Shown one piece after another: positions 9,727-20,616 of a stretch of DNA of 64,000 bases. Origin of the DNA: Bursaphelenchus xylophilus (taxonomy: Eukaryota; Nematoda; Chromadorea; Rhabditida; Aphelenchoididae); assembly GCA_904066235.2 (NCBI GenBank), contig CAJFCV020000006.1, forward strand, positions 6,944,001 through 7,008,000, given 5' to 3'. The translations under genes and the position numbers were made by a program. The number at the start of each line of letters is the position of its first letter. Position 1 is the stretch's first letter. Under the pieces are notes generated by a model. The model was not told where the DNA came from, did no database searches, and saw nothing but the letters and a program-made list of their open reading frames with translations.

Positions 9727-9867
9727 TTATCTTCTTCTCTTTTCCTCTGGCAAAATAATTTTAGACTCCTCTAAGGGAATGAGACCAAAGCCGATGACCG
9801 GATTAACCGTCCCACCAGGACGGACTGCCTGGGCAATTCTATTCGTGGCCACGTCTTCTACAAACAT
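9727..9867 (-). CDS. Candidate short protein (46 residues)
   Basis: A 47-codon frame starts at ATG 9867 (MFVEDVATNRIAQAVRPGG...), runs through TVNPVIGFGLIPLEESKIIL, and ends in a basic RRR before TAA. It lies 76 nt downstream of the kinase stop on the same strand. Composition looks protein-like, but no family is recognised. It could be an alternative 3' exon of the kinase or the 5' part of the next gene; it could also be chance. Confidence 0.3.
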   Translation of the reverse strand: MFVEDVATNRIAQAVRPGGTVNPVIGFGLIPLEESKIILPEEKRRR

Positions 9868-9943
9868 GAACGATGCAAGAAAATTTCAATTTATTTAGTT
9901 ACAGAAAAAATCAGCTTCAAGTTACAGTAGTCTCGTAGTCGAG

Positions 9944-11022
9944 TCAGCTCTTTTCCCAATCGTATGGATCCTCGATATTCGCTTGGCATGCCGCACTTGC
10001 CTAAAAACAGTCCATTAATGACATATCACGTACCAATTTCATATGGTCATAGATGAATCCGTAATCCACATGATCGGTATATGTTAGTTTATCGACGTAA
10101 TCGACGACTCTGCCAAGGATACTGTCACACTTCATGTTTCCGAAAAGGACCTTATTCCGTCTCTCGGGCTTTCGGGATTCCATTTTGCACAGAAGAACGT
10201 CTTCTTTGTCGCTAAACTTTTTCCATGGAAGTCCGCCAACCACCAGGAAATCAAGAAGAAGGTAGATCCAACTCTCGACGTCATCTTTCGGAGAAAGTTC
10301 TTTATGACGATGGCAGTTTATAGCTGCAAATCGAACTGTTCCTTTAAAGGGGACCTTGTTTCTGGGTGTTTTTAGGTCTCCATTCTCATTTGTAAATTTT
10401 CTAGCGATGCCAAAGTCAAGAAGAAATATCTGAAACACGGCCAGGCCTGGAGTTTAGAAAAAGTTTCAAGTCAAATATTACGATTCTTCTCTCCAATTCC
10501 AGGCCTCGAGCATAATTGGCTGGTTTGATGTCTCGATGAATATATTGTTGTCGATGCAACTGTTCGATGGCCTCTAGACATTGAATGCCTGCTCCAAATG
10601 CTGTTCCTGGAGTAAAGACTTTGTTCGGCCGCTCTTTTTTCATATCCTCCAGACTTGGACCCACTAATGTCATCACCACAAATTGGAATCCCTCGGCTTT
10701 TCCCCGATCGACGATTCTGGTGAAATGGTATGATTTCCTGGCCATAGAATCGAATGCTCTCAGGATGGCGATCTCCATCTTCAATTTGCTCTGTTTCCGG
10801 GACTTGTATTCCACTTTCATTGCGTACTCTCTCTTGGTTTCTCGGTTTTCGACTCGATAAACAGCGCCGAATCCTCCTTCGCCCAGTAGTCTCATCACCA
10901 CATAATTCCCATGACTGGCTTCTACAACCTCACCCTAAAACAATCAATAATAGTTTCAATAGATTACTGTAAGATACCTTTTTGAGACGCGCGTTTGACT
11001 TTTCGCTCTCGGATTCTGACAT
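9944..11022 (-). CDS. CK1/TTBK-like serine/threonine kinase
   Basis: Casein kinase 1 group kinase resembling the worm-expanded TTBK-like families. Exons: 11022-10978, 10934-10482, 10429-10034, 10000-9944. Visible motifs in order: glycine loop (LLGEGGFGAVYRV), catalytic Lys in YAMKVEY, catalytic loop IHRDIKPANYA, DFGIARKF, the CK1-type GTVRFAAINCH in place of APE, and DDVESWIYLLLDFL. The C-terminus IEDPYDWEK is typical of TTBK-like worm kinases. All catalytic residues are present, so it should be active. It is about 316 residues, a bare kinase domain without the long tail of vertebrate TTBK. Nematodes have many such genes, often sperm-expressed, so one-to-one orthology cannot be assigned. Confidence 0.9.
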
Positions 11023-11169
11023 TTGGAGCAACCGCACTTGCCGAGAACTTGTAGAATAAAAGAATGGCTTGCCTTTTCTGTAATATTGTGTCATCATTGG
11101 AAAAAATGCAAATTTCTTGAGTAAAAGATAAGTTGAAAAAAACCCATTCATTTCGTATTTTTCAAAAAA

Positions 11170-12925
11170 ATGATTGGGGAAAACACTCAAAACCAAGAGA
11201 TTACACAACTGAAATCTCGATTGACTGATGTGGAAGGACGATTGGCCTGTTATATTCTGGAGGCACTTCAGAAACAAGCCCGTTGTGATATCAAATTCAT
11301 GAATCGAGTAGCGGATGACCAAGTTCCACATTCCTTTTACAGCCTTGTCTCAGTAGCGGTGTTTATTAGTTCGCATGGCGTTGCGTAAGTTGGATCATCT
11401 GTATGATTACAGTAAGTTTTACAGTATCTCGTTCCTTTTGTATCAACTTCTGCGACTATGGTATTTCTATTTGGTTCCCATTTCCAATGTGATGAATGTC
11501 CTTTTCAAGGACAATTTTGTCCTCGAACCTTTCTTGATTATCCTTTTATTTAATGTGCTGAGAATCATAATGACGGTATTGACTGGATTTATATGCATCA
11601 TGTATTTGATTGGCTTTTTCGTACTCTGGCAGGGGAATGCCCGGAGGTATTCGATCGTGTTCGGAATCAGTCGGATTCTGAATTCTCTCTTTTTGATGAC
11701 TTTGGGAAGCCTGGGTAAGGGACGCAATCATTTGCATAACATTTTAGTTGTCTTACTTCAAATAAAAGACGGTGCTGCAAGGTCTTTAATAGGTCACATT
11801 GCCTTACATGGGATTGATGATAATCGTATCAATTCATATGACGTCATCCAATACGAACTTGGATGTTGCGGATTTTATACTTATAATGATTGGCATTACA
11901 ATCGACTCTTCAATTGGTCTGATCCAGTATGATTTATGTAATATATTATATATACTACAACCCTCAAAATTAGGGTTGTTATGTAGTTAAAAGCCGTAAG
12001 AATTTAAAATTTTTAGGAACTAAATGGCCCTTCTTGTCAAAACAACCGATGAAATAAGCAGTACAAATAGTTACGAGTAATGTTAACGGTACTCATCATA
12101 GCCCATGTTAAACTCCCGTTTGAAACCTCCATATATCAGAAATTTCAATTTAGCCAAAGTTACGGGAATGACGCTAATTTGACGCAAGTTCAAGTTAACG
12201 TCAAACTGAAAAAATGAACAACCCTACTCAAAATAGTTTTGAAAAATAATATTTTTGATTTCAGATGAGTGGAGACAGGTTTGAAGTGATTAATCGTCAT
12301 GAATATCGGATCCGATGCACCCAACAAAACATTGATTGTAGTGTTCCTGAGAGTTGCTGTCTTTCATACAATCCCTCCACTCTCTCGTCATCTCCATTGA
12401 CATGTCATCATCCGAATCAAAAAGATCTTCATAAATATGGTTGCGTCCATGTCCTTGACAGTGCTCTCTTCAACTTGTGGATCACCTCTCTTTTTACTCT
12501 CATTTATTCCCTGATTGTGATGATGATAACAGCTTTTTTGAGCTCTGGCATTATATGTGAAACAGATGGATTGGGTGTGGTGGATCCCATATCCGAGTTG
12601 GTAATCGTTTTTTTGCCGTAATCCGTTGGTCTTTCTAGCCCGTTTCCAAGTTGAAGGGCGTCAAATTAATCGCAGGACTTGATTCCCCCGCTTCGAAACA
12701 CTCCATATTTTCGATGAAGCCCATCAAAAAGTAAAGATTTATTTAAATATCGTCTTTTATTTACATAATATTTCATAATTATTTTTGTTTAGTAAAAACA
12801 GTCAAGATGAAATCCTCCAAGATGCTCTCCAAGGGAAAAGAAACCATCACCTGGACCCCGAGGACTCGACTGACAGTGATCCTGACGTGGATAAGGACGC
12901 CAGCTACATGTCCCTGGGGTTATGA
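11170..12925 (+). CDS. Tetraspanin-like four-pass membrane protein
   Basis: Exons 11170-11384, 11425-11926, 12265-12600, 12639-12730, 12793-12925; phases agree at each junction. Four hydrophobic segments are seen: SLVSVAVFISSHGVAISFLL, EPFLIILLFNVLRIIMTVL with the following GFICIMYLIGFFVL, and LWITSLFTLIYSLIVMMI near the C-terminus. The large extracellular loop carries the tetraspanin signature ELGCCGFY, then PESCCL and a KYGC before the last segment. The acidic cytoplasmic tail ends DASYMSLGL. The N-terminal 50 residues before the first segment are longer than usual. The third intron contains a MITE. The stop codon overlaps that of the convergent ankyrin/MYND gene. Confidence 0.8.
11973..12224 (-). 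mobile_element. MITE (GGGTTGTTA family), complete copy
   Basis: A 252-bp element with TA on both sides starts GGGTTGTTATG and ends ATGAACAACCC. The internal sequence (CATCATAGCCCATGTTAAACTC, TTTGACGCAAGTT) matches, in reverse, the family members at 25375, 38018 and about 56140. It is inserted in the tetraspanin intron 11927-12264, and the splice sites lie outside it. Confidence 0.8.
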
Positions 12926-14290
12926 GTGTATTACGTCATGACCTGTTATATATTCAACCCCTTGTTCCAACGGTTTTCTATATCCATTAAGTTCTGGACG
13001 ATCCTTGAGTTGATGACATATACCCTTGTGCGTTTTCCAATCTAACTTTTGACAATCCGTTGAACAATAGATTACCTAGAAATAAACTTGGTGACAATAC
13101 AACTTTGGACAAGTCTTTTTTGTATAATATTAAAAACGTCTTAAACTGGACTCACCGTGCATTTCGAACATTCGAATTCTGATTTTGGCTTCCCGCACAA
13201 ACTGCAGAATCCTGAGGTGACCACGAATCGTTGTCCAAATAATACACTGCATATTACAGTGAACACATTGGGGAAACGGCCTGGCTTCACTTCTTTTAAG
13301 GCTCGACCCAACGCTTTGAAGATCAAAGAATGCTGATAAGGAAATCCCAGTGAAGTGGAGAACAAGAATCGTTCCAAAAACGATCGTCGAATAACATTAT
13401 CCACCTCTTTCCAAGCCGATAAAGCTCTAATATAGCCCCTCATCAGATTTCTTAAGTCTTTTTCTTGTTGTTTTACTTTAACGAATTCCTCAATCTTCCT
13501 TAACCCCGTCAAAACAAACCATAATTTCATGGCCAATATCTGTAACAGATTGAATGATTAGATAGCCTTACCTCATTCGGCTCTTTTGTCCGCATCTGTC
13601 TCTCAAAGAGCATATCCACCACGTAAATCATCTTCTTCCGGTAGTCAATGCATTCTGGTCTCTTATACAACTCTATGGCAATCAAAATAGGATGGATCAG
13701 ATGCCTTCTAGTGAGAAGATGGAGTAAATCCACCAAACTCTCGGGATAAATCTCCGAGCTCTGTTTGCCCTGAGGGTGCAAAATGACATCGACTTCTTCT
13801 CGACTAATGTAACTGTTTATTATAGATACACATTCGTGGTTGTTGACGAGTGCTGCCATCTCTGTGGCAGTTTTATTCATTTTAGTGACAGCATGAGCTC
13901 TAGCACCATGAGTTAATAAAAGATCACAAAGATGAGGATTTCCTGAAAATTATTTCATTAGACGTGATATTTCAAGTACCTCTTAGAGCAGCAAACATGA
14001 GACATGTAAACCCGTCATTCTGGGCTTTGTTATCCACATTAGCGCCTCTCTCGATCAGTTGTTGAACAAAGTTTACGTCTCCTTTATGAGATGCCTGATC
14101 CAATAAATTCATTCCAGTACTATCCAGACAGTTCACTCTGACCTTTGAGCTATCGATCAATCGTATGACTTCGTCATATTTTCCTTGAAAACAACTTTGT
14201 CAATCATCAAATCCACCCACCTTCATTGACAAGTCTGAAGGCATCTTCTTCATCTGGAGTCAGATTCTTCAGTTCCGTCGTAGATGCCAT
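12920..14290 (-). CDS. ankmy2: Ankyrin-repeat and MYND zinc-finger protein (ANKMY2-like)
   Basis: Starts at ATG 14290 (MASTTELKNLTPDEEDAFRL) and runs through ankyrin repeats: VNCLDSTGMNLLDQASHKGD, NDGFTCLMFAALRG, NPHLCDLLLTHGARAH and TATEMAALVNNHECV. A helical middle domain follows, then a C-terminal MYND finger (CSLCG...FECSKC then VIYCSTDCQKLDWKTHKGIC). This order and length (roughly 400 residues) match ANKMY2, which in vertebrates works with FKBP38 in cilium-related adenylyl cyclase and hedgehog control. In nematodes the role is not known to me. The final exon lies at about 13076-12920. Its stop overlaps the tetraspanin stop on the other strand. Confidence 0.88.
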
Positions 14291-14902
14291 TTCCACTTAA
14301 GTTCCCTCATTCAGAATGGACATGGATCGTGAGGTGGTTACTATAACAACGTATCTGTGGACAGTTTAATCCTCTCTGTACTTATGACACGCAAAATAGT
14401 GATAGGAGAAGATGTAAATAATTTATACCCAAGATCGATGTTGAATTACGTAATGAAAAATCGGTAGTAAGCCAGATTAAAGCGGAACGATGAGGTGAAA
14501 AAAAAATTGGCGTATCATTTATTTATTATGTAATGAGGTAATCATGGGAACCATTTTTCTTCAGACAAAATATTTAAAAATGTGTCCGATTTTATGTTAC
14601 GAAAAGCAATCAACCTTCACGTTCTGTGTCACGACATGACATGAATCAACGAATCACAATACATATTTTTTATGGCCCGAAACCCGCTGTCAAGTGTTCC
14701 GCTCCCTCTTGGGTCAAGTGTTTCTCGGTTAACGCGCTTTTGTTTTTCTGTTTTTCGTGACGATTTTTGGTATTTTGTGCAAAAACAAGTATAAAAATCT
14801 GGTGTTGTAGTACTTTTCGTTTTTATCAGCCGAGCTTATATTAATGTTACACAGATACTTATGAGTTGGCGCCAGATTGACTCAATAATTAAATAAATAC
14901 CG
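14291..14902. promoter_or_regulatory. Divergent intergenic region
   Basis: About 610 bp between the divergently transcribed ankyrin/MYND and KANSL2-like genes. It must hold both promoters. I see AT-rich sequence and TATAA-like stretches but no site I can name. Confidence 0.5.
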
Positions 14903-17342
14903 ATGTTGGCAGAAACTCCTCTTTATATGGATAACCTGGGTGAGTTTGCATTTGAGGATAATAAAGGTTTGTATATCTTTTAATGTTCATTGATGTTTCC
15001 AGCGATGTCGATGGATTCGAAAACCAACAATTCTTTTTCCAATTCGCCAGTTTCCGAAGAATCCAACTCTCAATCCAGACCTAATATATCGCCAGAATTG
15101 GAGCACCCCGCCGCGGATGAGAAGTCTGTCACTTCTCCACGTCCGGCGCCGTGTGATTCTTTAGAAGTGGTACAAGTGCAGCCCACAAGGAAAAAGTCCC
15201 AGAAAAGATCGATCGTTTGCGAATTCGAGGAAGAAGGAAAACCTCAGGTACTTTATTTTTGTTATTGGTAAATTCGGCGTTTTTAGTGTAAACAACGTGC
15301 AATATTGTCATATCGGTTTTGTATCAGACATATTCTCAACGACCTCGATGCTCCTTATAAACGATGCGAATTTATGATTAGAAACAAAAGTAGGGATTTC
15401 AGGATATGTTTTCCTCGTTTAATTAGTCAATACGTTTACTATTTTTTTTAGTACAATGCACGAACGCTATCAAGAAGGATCTGAATAGTATATACTGTAG
15501 TACACATTTGATTAAGAGAGGAGAAAAGGAGGCGAAGCGTAGAAAGAAGCCAGAGGCAGCTGTCACAAATGATAGTCAAAACTCTATGGGATCTGATGTT
15601 ACATCTCCAAGTTTACACGGTAAGAATTTCTCAATAATATATCTTGTTTTTAGAAGATGGTTTGAACTCGTCATTTGATTCCGTGGATCAGATAAAATCA
15701 TCGGAACCTGTTCATTTTGTGCCCCAATCACGGCCGATTATTCGACGTGTGGATAATGGGTTTCATTCGGATCAATATCCACAAACATCTCGAGCATTTG
15801 TAACAGAAACAAGAGTAGTGGAAGCCGAGCCTCATGCTGGACCTTATCTTGGCAATGACCTGAGAAGACCGTATGAACCAGGGTTTGTGGTCCACAAGTA
15901 TATCCCTGAAAATGGGTCTAATCTTCCGAGAGTTCGTAATTTGCAATCTCGAAAATGTCCGGTGAAGTTAATGAACTGCAAAGTGGCGCCCGTGTGTTAT
16001 GATTCATCTATATTAAATGTGGGCGAAAATATGGATGAGGTCGAGAAGTTGAAACGAGATTACCTGAATGAAAATGGAAATCAGAAGACGAAGCGACAGA
16101 AGAAGGAGATACAATTAGCACACAAATGCAGGAACATAAGGATAAAGGGACCTTTCCGATCTATAGGTCTGATAGACACGATGTGTAATCAAGTGGAGGG
16201 AATGGATTTCGATAATTCGGACCTTTTCCCTCTAGGTATGTTGAATTGTCCAATTATTCCACGTATTTTAGGGTTTGAGCCGTCGGACAGCGAGAGCAGT
16301 TCGGATGAATCGAGTGTCGACAACTGTTCGGCTGTTAATCTAAATCCAAGGGACTTCAGACAATGCCGCCTAGAACTGTATCTTTTGAAGAAGAGGCTAA
16401 AAAGGGAGTCCGAGAAGCTTCAATGGAATGCCCGACTCTCCGTGAATGTGATCGCGGCTGCCCGATCATATCCAGATCAAGTTGGGTCTGCATTCAAGAC
16501 TCGAGAAGTTACTCGGAAGCGGTACAACAACATTAATTCCCTCAGGCATCGCTGTTTTTACTTTTACCAAAATACACAGACCAAATGTGACAATATCGCG
16601 GTTCCACGGTCGTCTCTTTGTATGGAGCACATTGGGTACAGTGTAGATCAGAAGGCGTTTGTCTTCTGCTCCACGCCATGTTGCGGAAAGCCCGTACTCA
16701 AGATGAATGCCATGATGTTTGGAGGAAAGTGTGAAGAACATCATTTTCTTGGTCTTCAATCTCAAGAGGTGTCTGTCCATAATGGAATCAGAAAATTTCA
16801 CAATAATGGACATGATATTCCAAAGACGAACGGGCATCATACCGCAACTCTTCATGTCCAGAACAACAATTGCAATGAATCCGGCAGATTGACTGACGAG
16901 CACGACACCAGTGCGGATAATCAACTCATAAATTCTATTACAATGGACGACTTTAACGTCACTGATGGTGAGTTATTACTTATCGTAGCAAGTAATTGTT
17001 TGTGTTACATTTTACTGATTCTTTTATTTAGTAGTTGATGGAGATGTGTCGCTTTCCTCAGTGGCCAACGATCTCTTTGATAACCATGAACTCAATGATA
17101 TGTTATCCCAATTCCCGTCTGTCGACGATCCTCCTTCCGAGAATGGAGGCGATCTGGATGGCAATGATGAGCTTCTGAATGTTTTTACAAGTAAGTTGGT
17201 CTTCCACGATTCTAAATTTATCACTTTAGATCCTGTTGACGACAGCGAAGAAGGGATGGCCCATTCCTGGGCAGATATCCACGAGTTCCTGAGGTCTGAG
17301 GGATATCAGGCTGGCTCTCCCTCTCACCCGGCAGGTAACTAG
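14903..17342 (+). CDS. KANSL2-like zinc-binding chromatin protein (NSL complex)
   Basis: Exons 14903-14939 (or to 14966), 15003-15247, 15287-15389, 15452-15619, 15654-16967, 17032-17190, 17230-17342. Two Cys/His-rich modules typify KANSL2/INO80D proteins. The first is CKQRAILSYRFCIRHIL...CEF with CTNAIKKDLNSIYCSTH. The second is RHRCFYFYQNTQTKCDN then SLCMEHI and FCSTPCCGKPV...CEEHH. KANSL2 is a scaffold subunit of the KAT8/MOF NSL acetyltransferase complex in the nucleus. Acidic serine stretches separate the modules. The first exon offers two donors in the same phase (CTGG|GTGAGT and AAAG|GTTTGT), which would add or drop nine codons. Length is about 700 residues, longer than human KANSL2. 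Confidence 0.82.
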
Positions 17343-17718
17343 AAGCACAAGAATAGAACGGTAATCTCGTATCTTCCCATTTTTACAACCAAACCAAATT
17401 ATCATTTTATATAGTCTAACGTCGCATATTAGCGAGAAAATGATCTCTTTTATTTAATACACTGTAATAATAAAAGTCCTTGACAAACATGAGATCTCTG
17501 GTTCTCCTCCTATATCGCCCCATTTTTTTGTGGTTGGAAGCTAATTTTTGAAGTATCGATAAAAAATGAGCACAATGTCGCTATGCCGATCGCGTTGTTG
17601 AAGTGAAAAGCAATTTGATTTTGCCACGACACAATTCAATTTCTCGCCGGCGAGATACGAAAATATGCTCATTATTTTCCCGACAGGTTGATATTGCATA
17701 AACATAAACTGTAAGTAA
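17343..17718. other. Convergent 3' intergenic region with repeat relic
   Basis: Lies between the 3' ends of the KANSL2-like and CTR genes. It contains AATAATAAAAG-like polyadenylation sequence near 17466 and a diverged repeat ending TTTTCCCGACAGGTTGATA (about 17675). A similar terminus recurs near 6910, 37940 and 46540. Confidence 0.45.
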
Positions 17719-18486
17719 TCAATGACAAGCGTCAGATGCAAAGGCGTCTTGTTTCTCGGCCAATGATGGCTGGATTTGCAGCAAAGCGAACATCCAATGC
17801 CCAAATCCAGCACCAAGAATCACTACTGACGTCAGATATATGTTGTATGTCATGGCGATCAACATCAACCAGTAGGCAAGAGTTAGTTGAATGCAGTATA
17901 AAGTGGTTTGGAGGATACGATAGGGGGACAACAAGGATGGATTGTTCACGTCGATATGCTTTAATATGCGCTCAATTCCCCTAAAAACATGATCATCTTA
18001 TATCACCTTACTTGGCTTTGGACCCAGCTTCCCGGGTCACCGTACTCCTGTAGACGTCATCCGACTTCAAAGTCGCCGCATTCTCCGTACACTTCTCTAT
18101 CAACGCGTCATTATTTCCAGCACGATCCGTCACCAATCTAATATGTTTACACTTCCGTTTACTGCTAGCATATGTTTGGAGATAAACTCGGACCCATTTG
18201 ACGCCTTCGTATAACGCCGCCATTACAAAAACCACAATACATGAGAATAACATTCCTAAACATATAACCTATAATAAGAGAGAATCCACTTACCAAAAAA
18301 TGATTCCGTTCTCCACCAATCGAATAAAATAACTTCTTCTACTCCGCAGTGAAAGTACATCTTCATGTAATGCATACCATGCCCTTCCTGGGTTTGCATA
18401 TTGTGTGCGGAATGGTCATGAGCGGCACTTGAAGCAGGAACCGGCCCATGATGATGCTGAGAGTGATCATGATGGGAATGATTCAT
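17719..18486 (-). CDS. CTR-family copper transporter
   Basis: High-affinity copper permease of the plasma membrane, working as a trimer. The N-terminus is His/Met-rich (MNHSHHDHSQHHHGPV, then HGMHYMKMYFHCG) and binds copper. The first segment is MLFSCIVVFVMAALYEG. The second has the MxxxM motif (YWLMLIAMTYN). The third has the tight-packing GxxxG (GAGFGHWMF). Exons run 18486 to about 18294, about 18253-18010, and about 17980-17719. The start is 2 nt after a TTTCAG acceptor, which fits trans-splicing. Length (about 240 residues) is usual for animal CTR1. C. elegans has many CTR genes, so I give no symbol. Confidence 0.9.
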
Positions 18487-18697
18487 CCCTGAAATTTATT
18501 AGTTTTTATGTAGAAGGACAAGTAACAACAGAAAACGCGATCACAGTTTAGAATTAAATAGTATCAATAAATAATATTGGAAGATTGTGAATATGCAGAG
18601 AAGTGAGTGTCGGAAGTACACGTTCAACAACAGATTATGCATGCATAATAACAGGAGCTGTCACAACCCGTAAAAAATATACGAAGGATCGGGTGAA

Positions 18698-19831
18698 TCA
18701 AGCGAACTCAAGTCCTTCAAATTTATAAGCGCCCTCGAGGCGGCTCTCTTTCATCAGAAGGCTCCGATCGGAGATTCGGAATACGGAAATGTAAGACGCG
18801 ATCGGGCGACCATCTCTTTCTTCTGACTTCAGCGCGACGATCACATCGTCGCCTGTGTTGGGTACGAACTGGAATGCACTGAAGCCGCGAACACCATCCC
18901 CTTTCTCTCCTATTTCTATCGCCTTGACATTAGAAAAGTTTTCAGAGGCCATCAGAACAATGTTAGACCCCTTATATTCATCTTGATTCTCGTCGTAGGC
19001 TTCATGAGACACTCGCCTAAACAAAACTAAAGTATGAATTCGTGAATACCTGGGCAAGAAAAACCATTTCTGTTGAGAGTTCGACCAGTGGCAGCTTTCA
19101 TGGATGATATAACCGGGAAATTCGATGCCCAATAGCTTCCTTAACATCTTATAATTGGTACTCCAATCAAGATGAACGACCTCGCCATTTATGGATACTC
19201 GCTTGACCCACATCGGATACTCGTTTACAAACTGCCCCGAGCCCGTCGTCCATTCCTTGCCAAGTCCTCCCACATAAAGAAACTCATCTTTGACAGTCAT
19301 CCATTCAGCTTTGAAGGCCTTGGTCGTATTTCCCGGACCGTCGTTCAAGAAGACCCACGGCACGATCTGGTTGTCAATTATCTTGTAGATCAAGCCAGTC
19401 CTATCATCCACACTCAAGAGATTACCATCAAAAACTACGAGGTCCGACAATTCCATTGCTCTTCCCTTGGCTGCCATATCCGATTTCAGTACAACATTAG
19501 GTCGACTCCACTCCACCCAAGCATGATCCAACGCGGCATTCAAGCCCAAAACACCTCTCTCCAGATAGGCATGCCAGTGACTACCCGTTTTGCTGTTGTG
19601 GTCTAAATCGGTAACAACAATAATATCATACTTGACATCTCCGTTGGGTTCTTTTTTTGATTTCAGCAGAAGGGTGTTATTATATACAGAACGGTGATGC
19701 ACATCTCTACTTGGTAAATAATAGACCAGAAGGAGAAAAGACACGACGACCATGGACAGATTGAAGTAAATAAACCAAGATTTAGCCAGAATCCCGTCCC
19801 GAAGACAAGGTGAACAGGCCTGGCCTGCCAT
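18698..19831 (-). CDS. apy-1: CANT1-type calcium-dependent apyrase/nucleotidase
   Basis: Hydrolyses nucleoside di- and triphosphates (mainly UDP/GDP) in the ER/Golgi lumen in support of glycosylation. ATG 19831 is immediately preceded by ATTTTCAG. A type II signal anchor (WFIYFNLSMVVVSFLLLVYY) precedes the five-bladed propeller. Family motifs: DIIVVTDLDHNS, AMELSDLVVFDGNLLSVDDR, AEWMTVKDEFLYVGGLGKEW, RGFSAFQFVPNTGDD, and the C-terminal YKFEGLEF. A 33-nt intron (19017-19049, GTATTC...TTTAG) is inferred because removing it restores LPRRVSHEAYDE, the family sequence. It is in frame and stop-free. Mature length is about 366 residues, normal for the family. Confidence 0.92.
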   Translation of the reverse strand: MAGQACSPCLRDGILAKSWFIYFNLSMVVVSFLLLVYYLPSRDVHHRSVYNNTLLLKSKKEPNGDVKYDIIVVTDLDHNSKTGSHWHAYLERGVLGLNAALDHAWVEWSRPNVVLKSDMAAKGRAMELSDLVVFDGNLLSVDDRTGLIYKIIDNQIVPWVFLNDGPGNTTKAFKAEWMTVKDEFLYVGGLGKEWTTGSGQFVNEYPMWVKRVSINGEVVHLDWSTNYKMLRKLLGIEFPGYIIHESCHWSNSQQKWFFLPRYSRIHTLVLFRRVSHEAYDENQDEYKGSNIVLMASENFSNVKAIEIGEKGDGVRGFSAFQFVPNTGDDVIVALKSEERDGRPIASYISVFRISDRSLLMKESRLEGAYKFEGLEFA

Positions 19832-19999
19832 CTGAAAATTTATAACATCAAAATAAACCACAGAAAAAGCTTATGTCATCTACACTTGTCCATTTGTTAA
19901 AAAATCCTTCAGAAAATAATTACGTGATAAAAAAAGAGAAAGAAATAAATCCTTTTGGGACCCTGCCTTGGCAAAATGTGCAACGAGCAGGGGGTAACC

Positions 20000-20489
20000 T
20001 AGACATGGCTCGTCGGCCGGCCCGGGCCGAAAATCTCGGGCCGGCCCGTCGGCCTGAAGGGTTCCGGCCGGCCCGGCCCGTTTCAAATTTTCCTTCAGCC
20101 CGGCCCGGCCCGTTTTAAATTTGCTTCGGCCCGGCCCGGGCCGGCCCATTGAAACGAAAGTCTCCCCAAGTCTAACTCCTTATGACCAAATTTTTTTATA
20201 TCATCATGTAAATGAATAAATACTGTGTTCCATAGCTATCTAAAAAAAGAACCTTTAAAAAAACCAATTGTGTCTTGACATTGCGTTTATTTTTATTATC
20301 AAACCCGATTTTCACTTCGAGATCCTCGATTTTAAATATTCCGGGCCGGGCCGGGCCGAAACGTCGGCCCGGCCGACGGGCCGGAAATGGTCCGGCCGGC
20401 CCGGCCGATCTGAAATCGGACCGACGGGCCGAAATTTCGGCCCGGCCCACGGCCCGGCCCAGGCCGGCCCGGCCCGGGAGCCATGTCTA
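20000..20489. mobile_element. hAT-type MITE with 8-bp target duplication
   Basis: A 490-bp element with ends TAGACATGGCTC and GAGCCATGTCTA is flanked on both sides by GGGTAACC (19992-19999 and 20490-20497), an exact 8-bp target duplication. The subterminal regions are dense GGCCCGGCC repeats in inverted orientation; the centre (about 20160-20335) is AT-rich. There is no transposase. Eight-bp duplications and GC-rich subtermini are typical of hAT non-autonomous elements. Long open frames over this block come from the GGCC repeats. Confidence 0.92.
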
Positions 20490-20616
20490 GGGTAACCTCG
20501 TTGTCCGAAAAGGTCCGCTAAACCAAAAGGTCCGGCTGTCAGAAAAGGTCCGCTGCCGTAAGGGGGGTGGGGGGAGGACGGCGGGAAGGGTGAGAGTTAT
20601 CGATGGCAACTGTATA

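Noticed and set aside
20000..20495. Overlapping Pro/Gly/Arg-rich open frames
   Set aside because: They are translations of the GGCC repeats in the hAT MITE arms.
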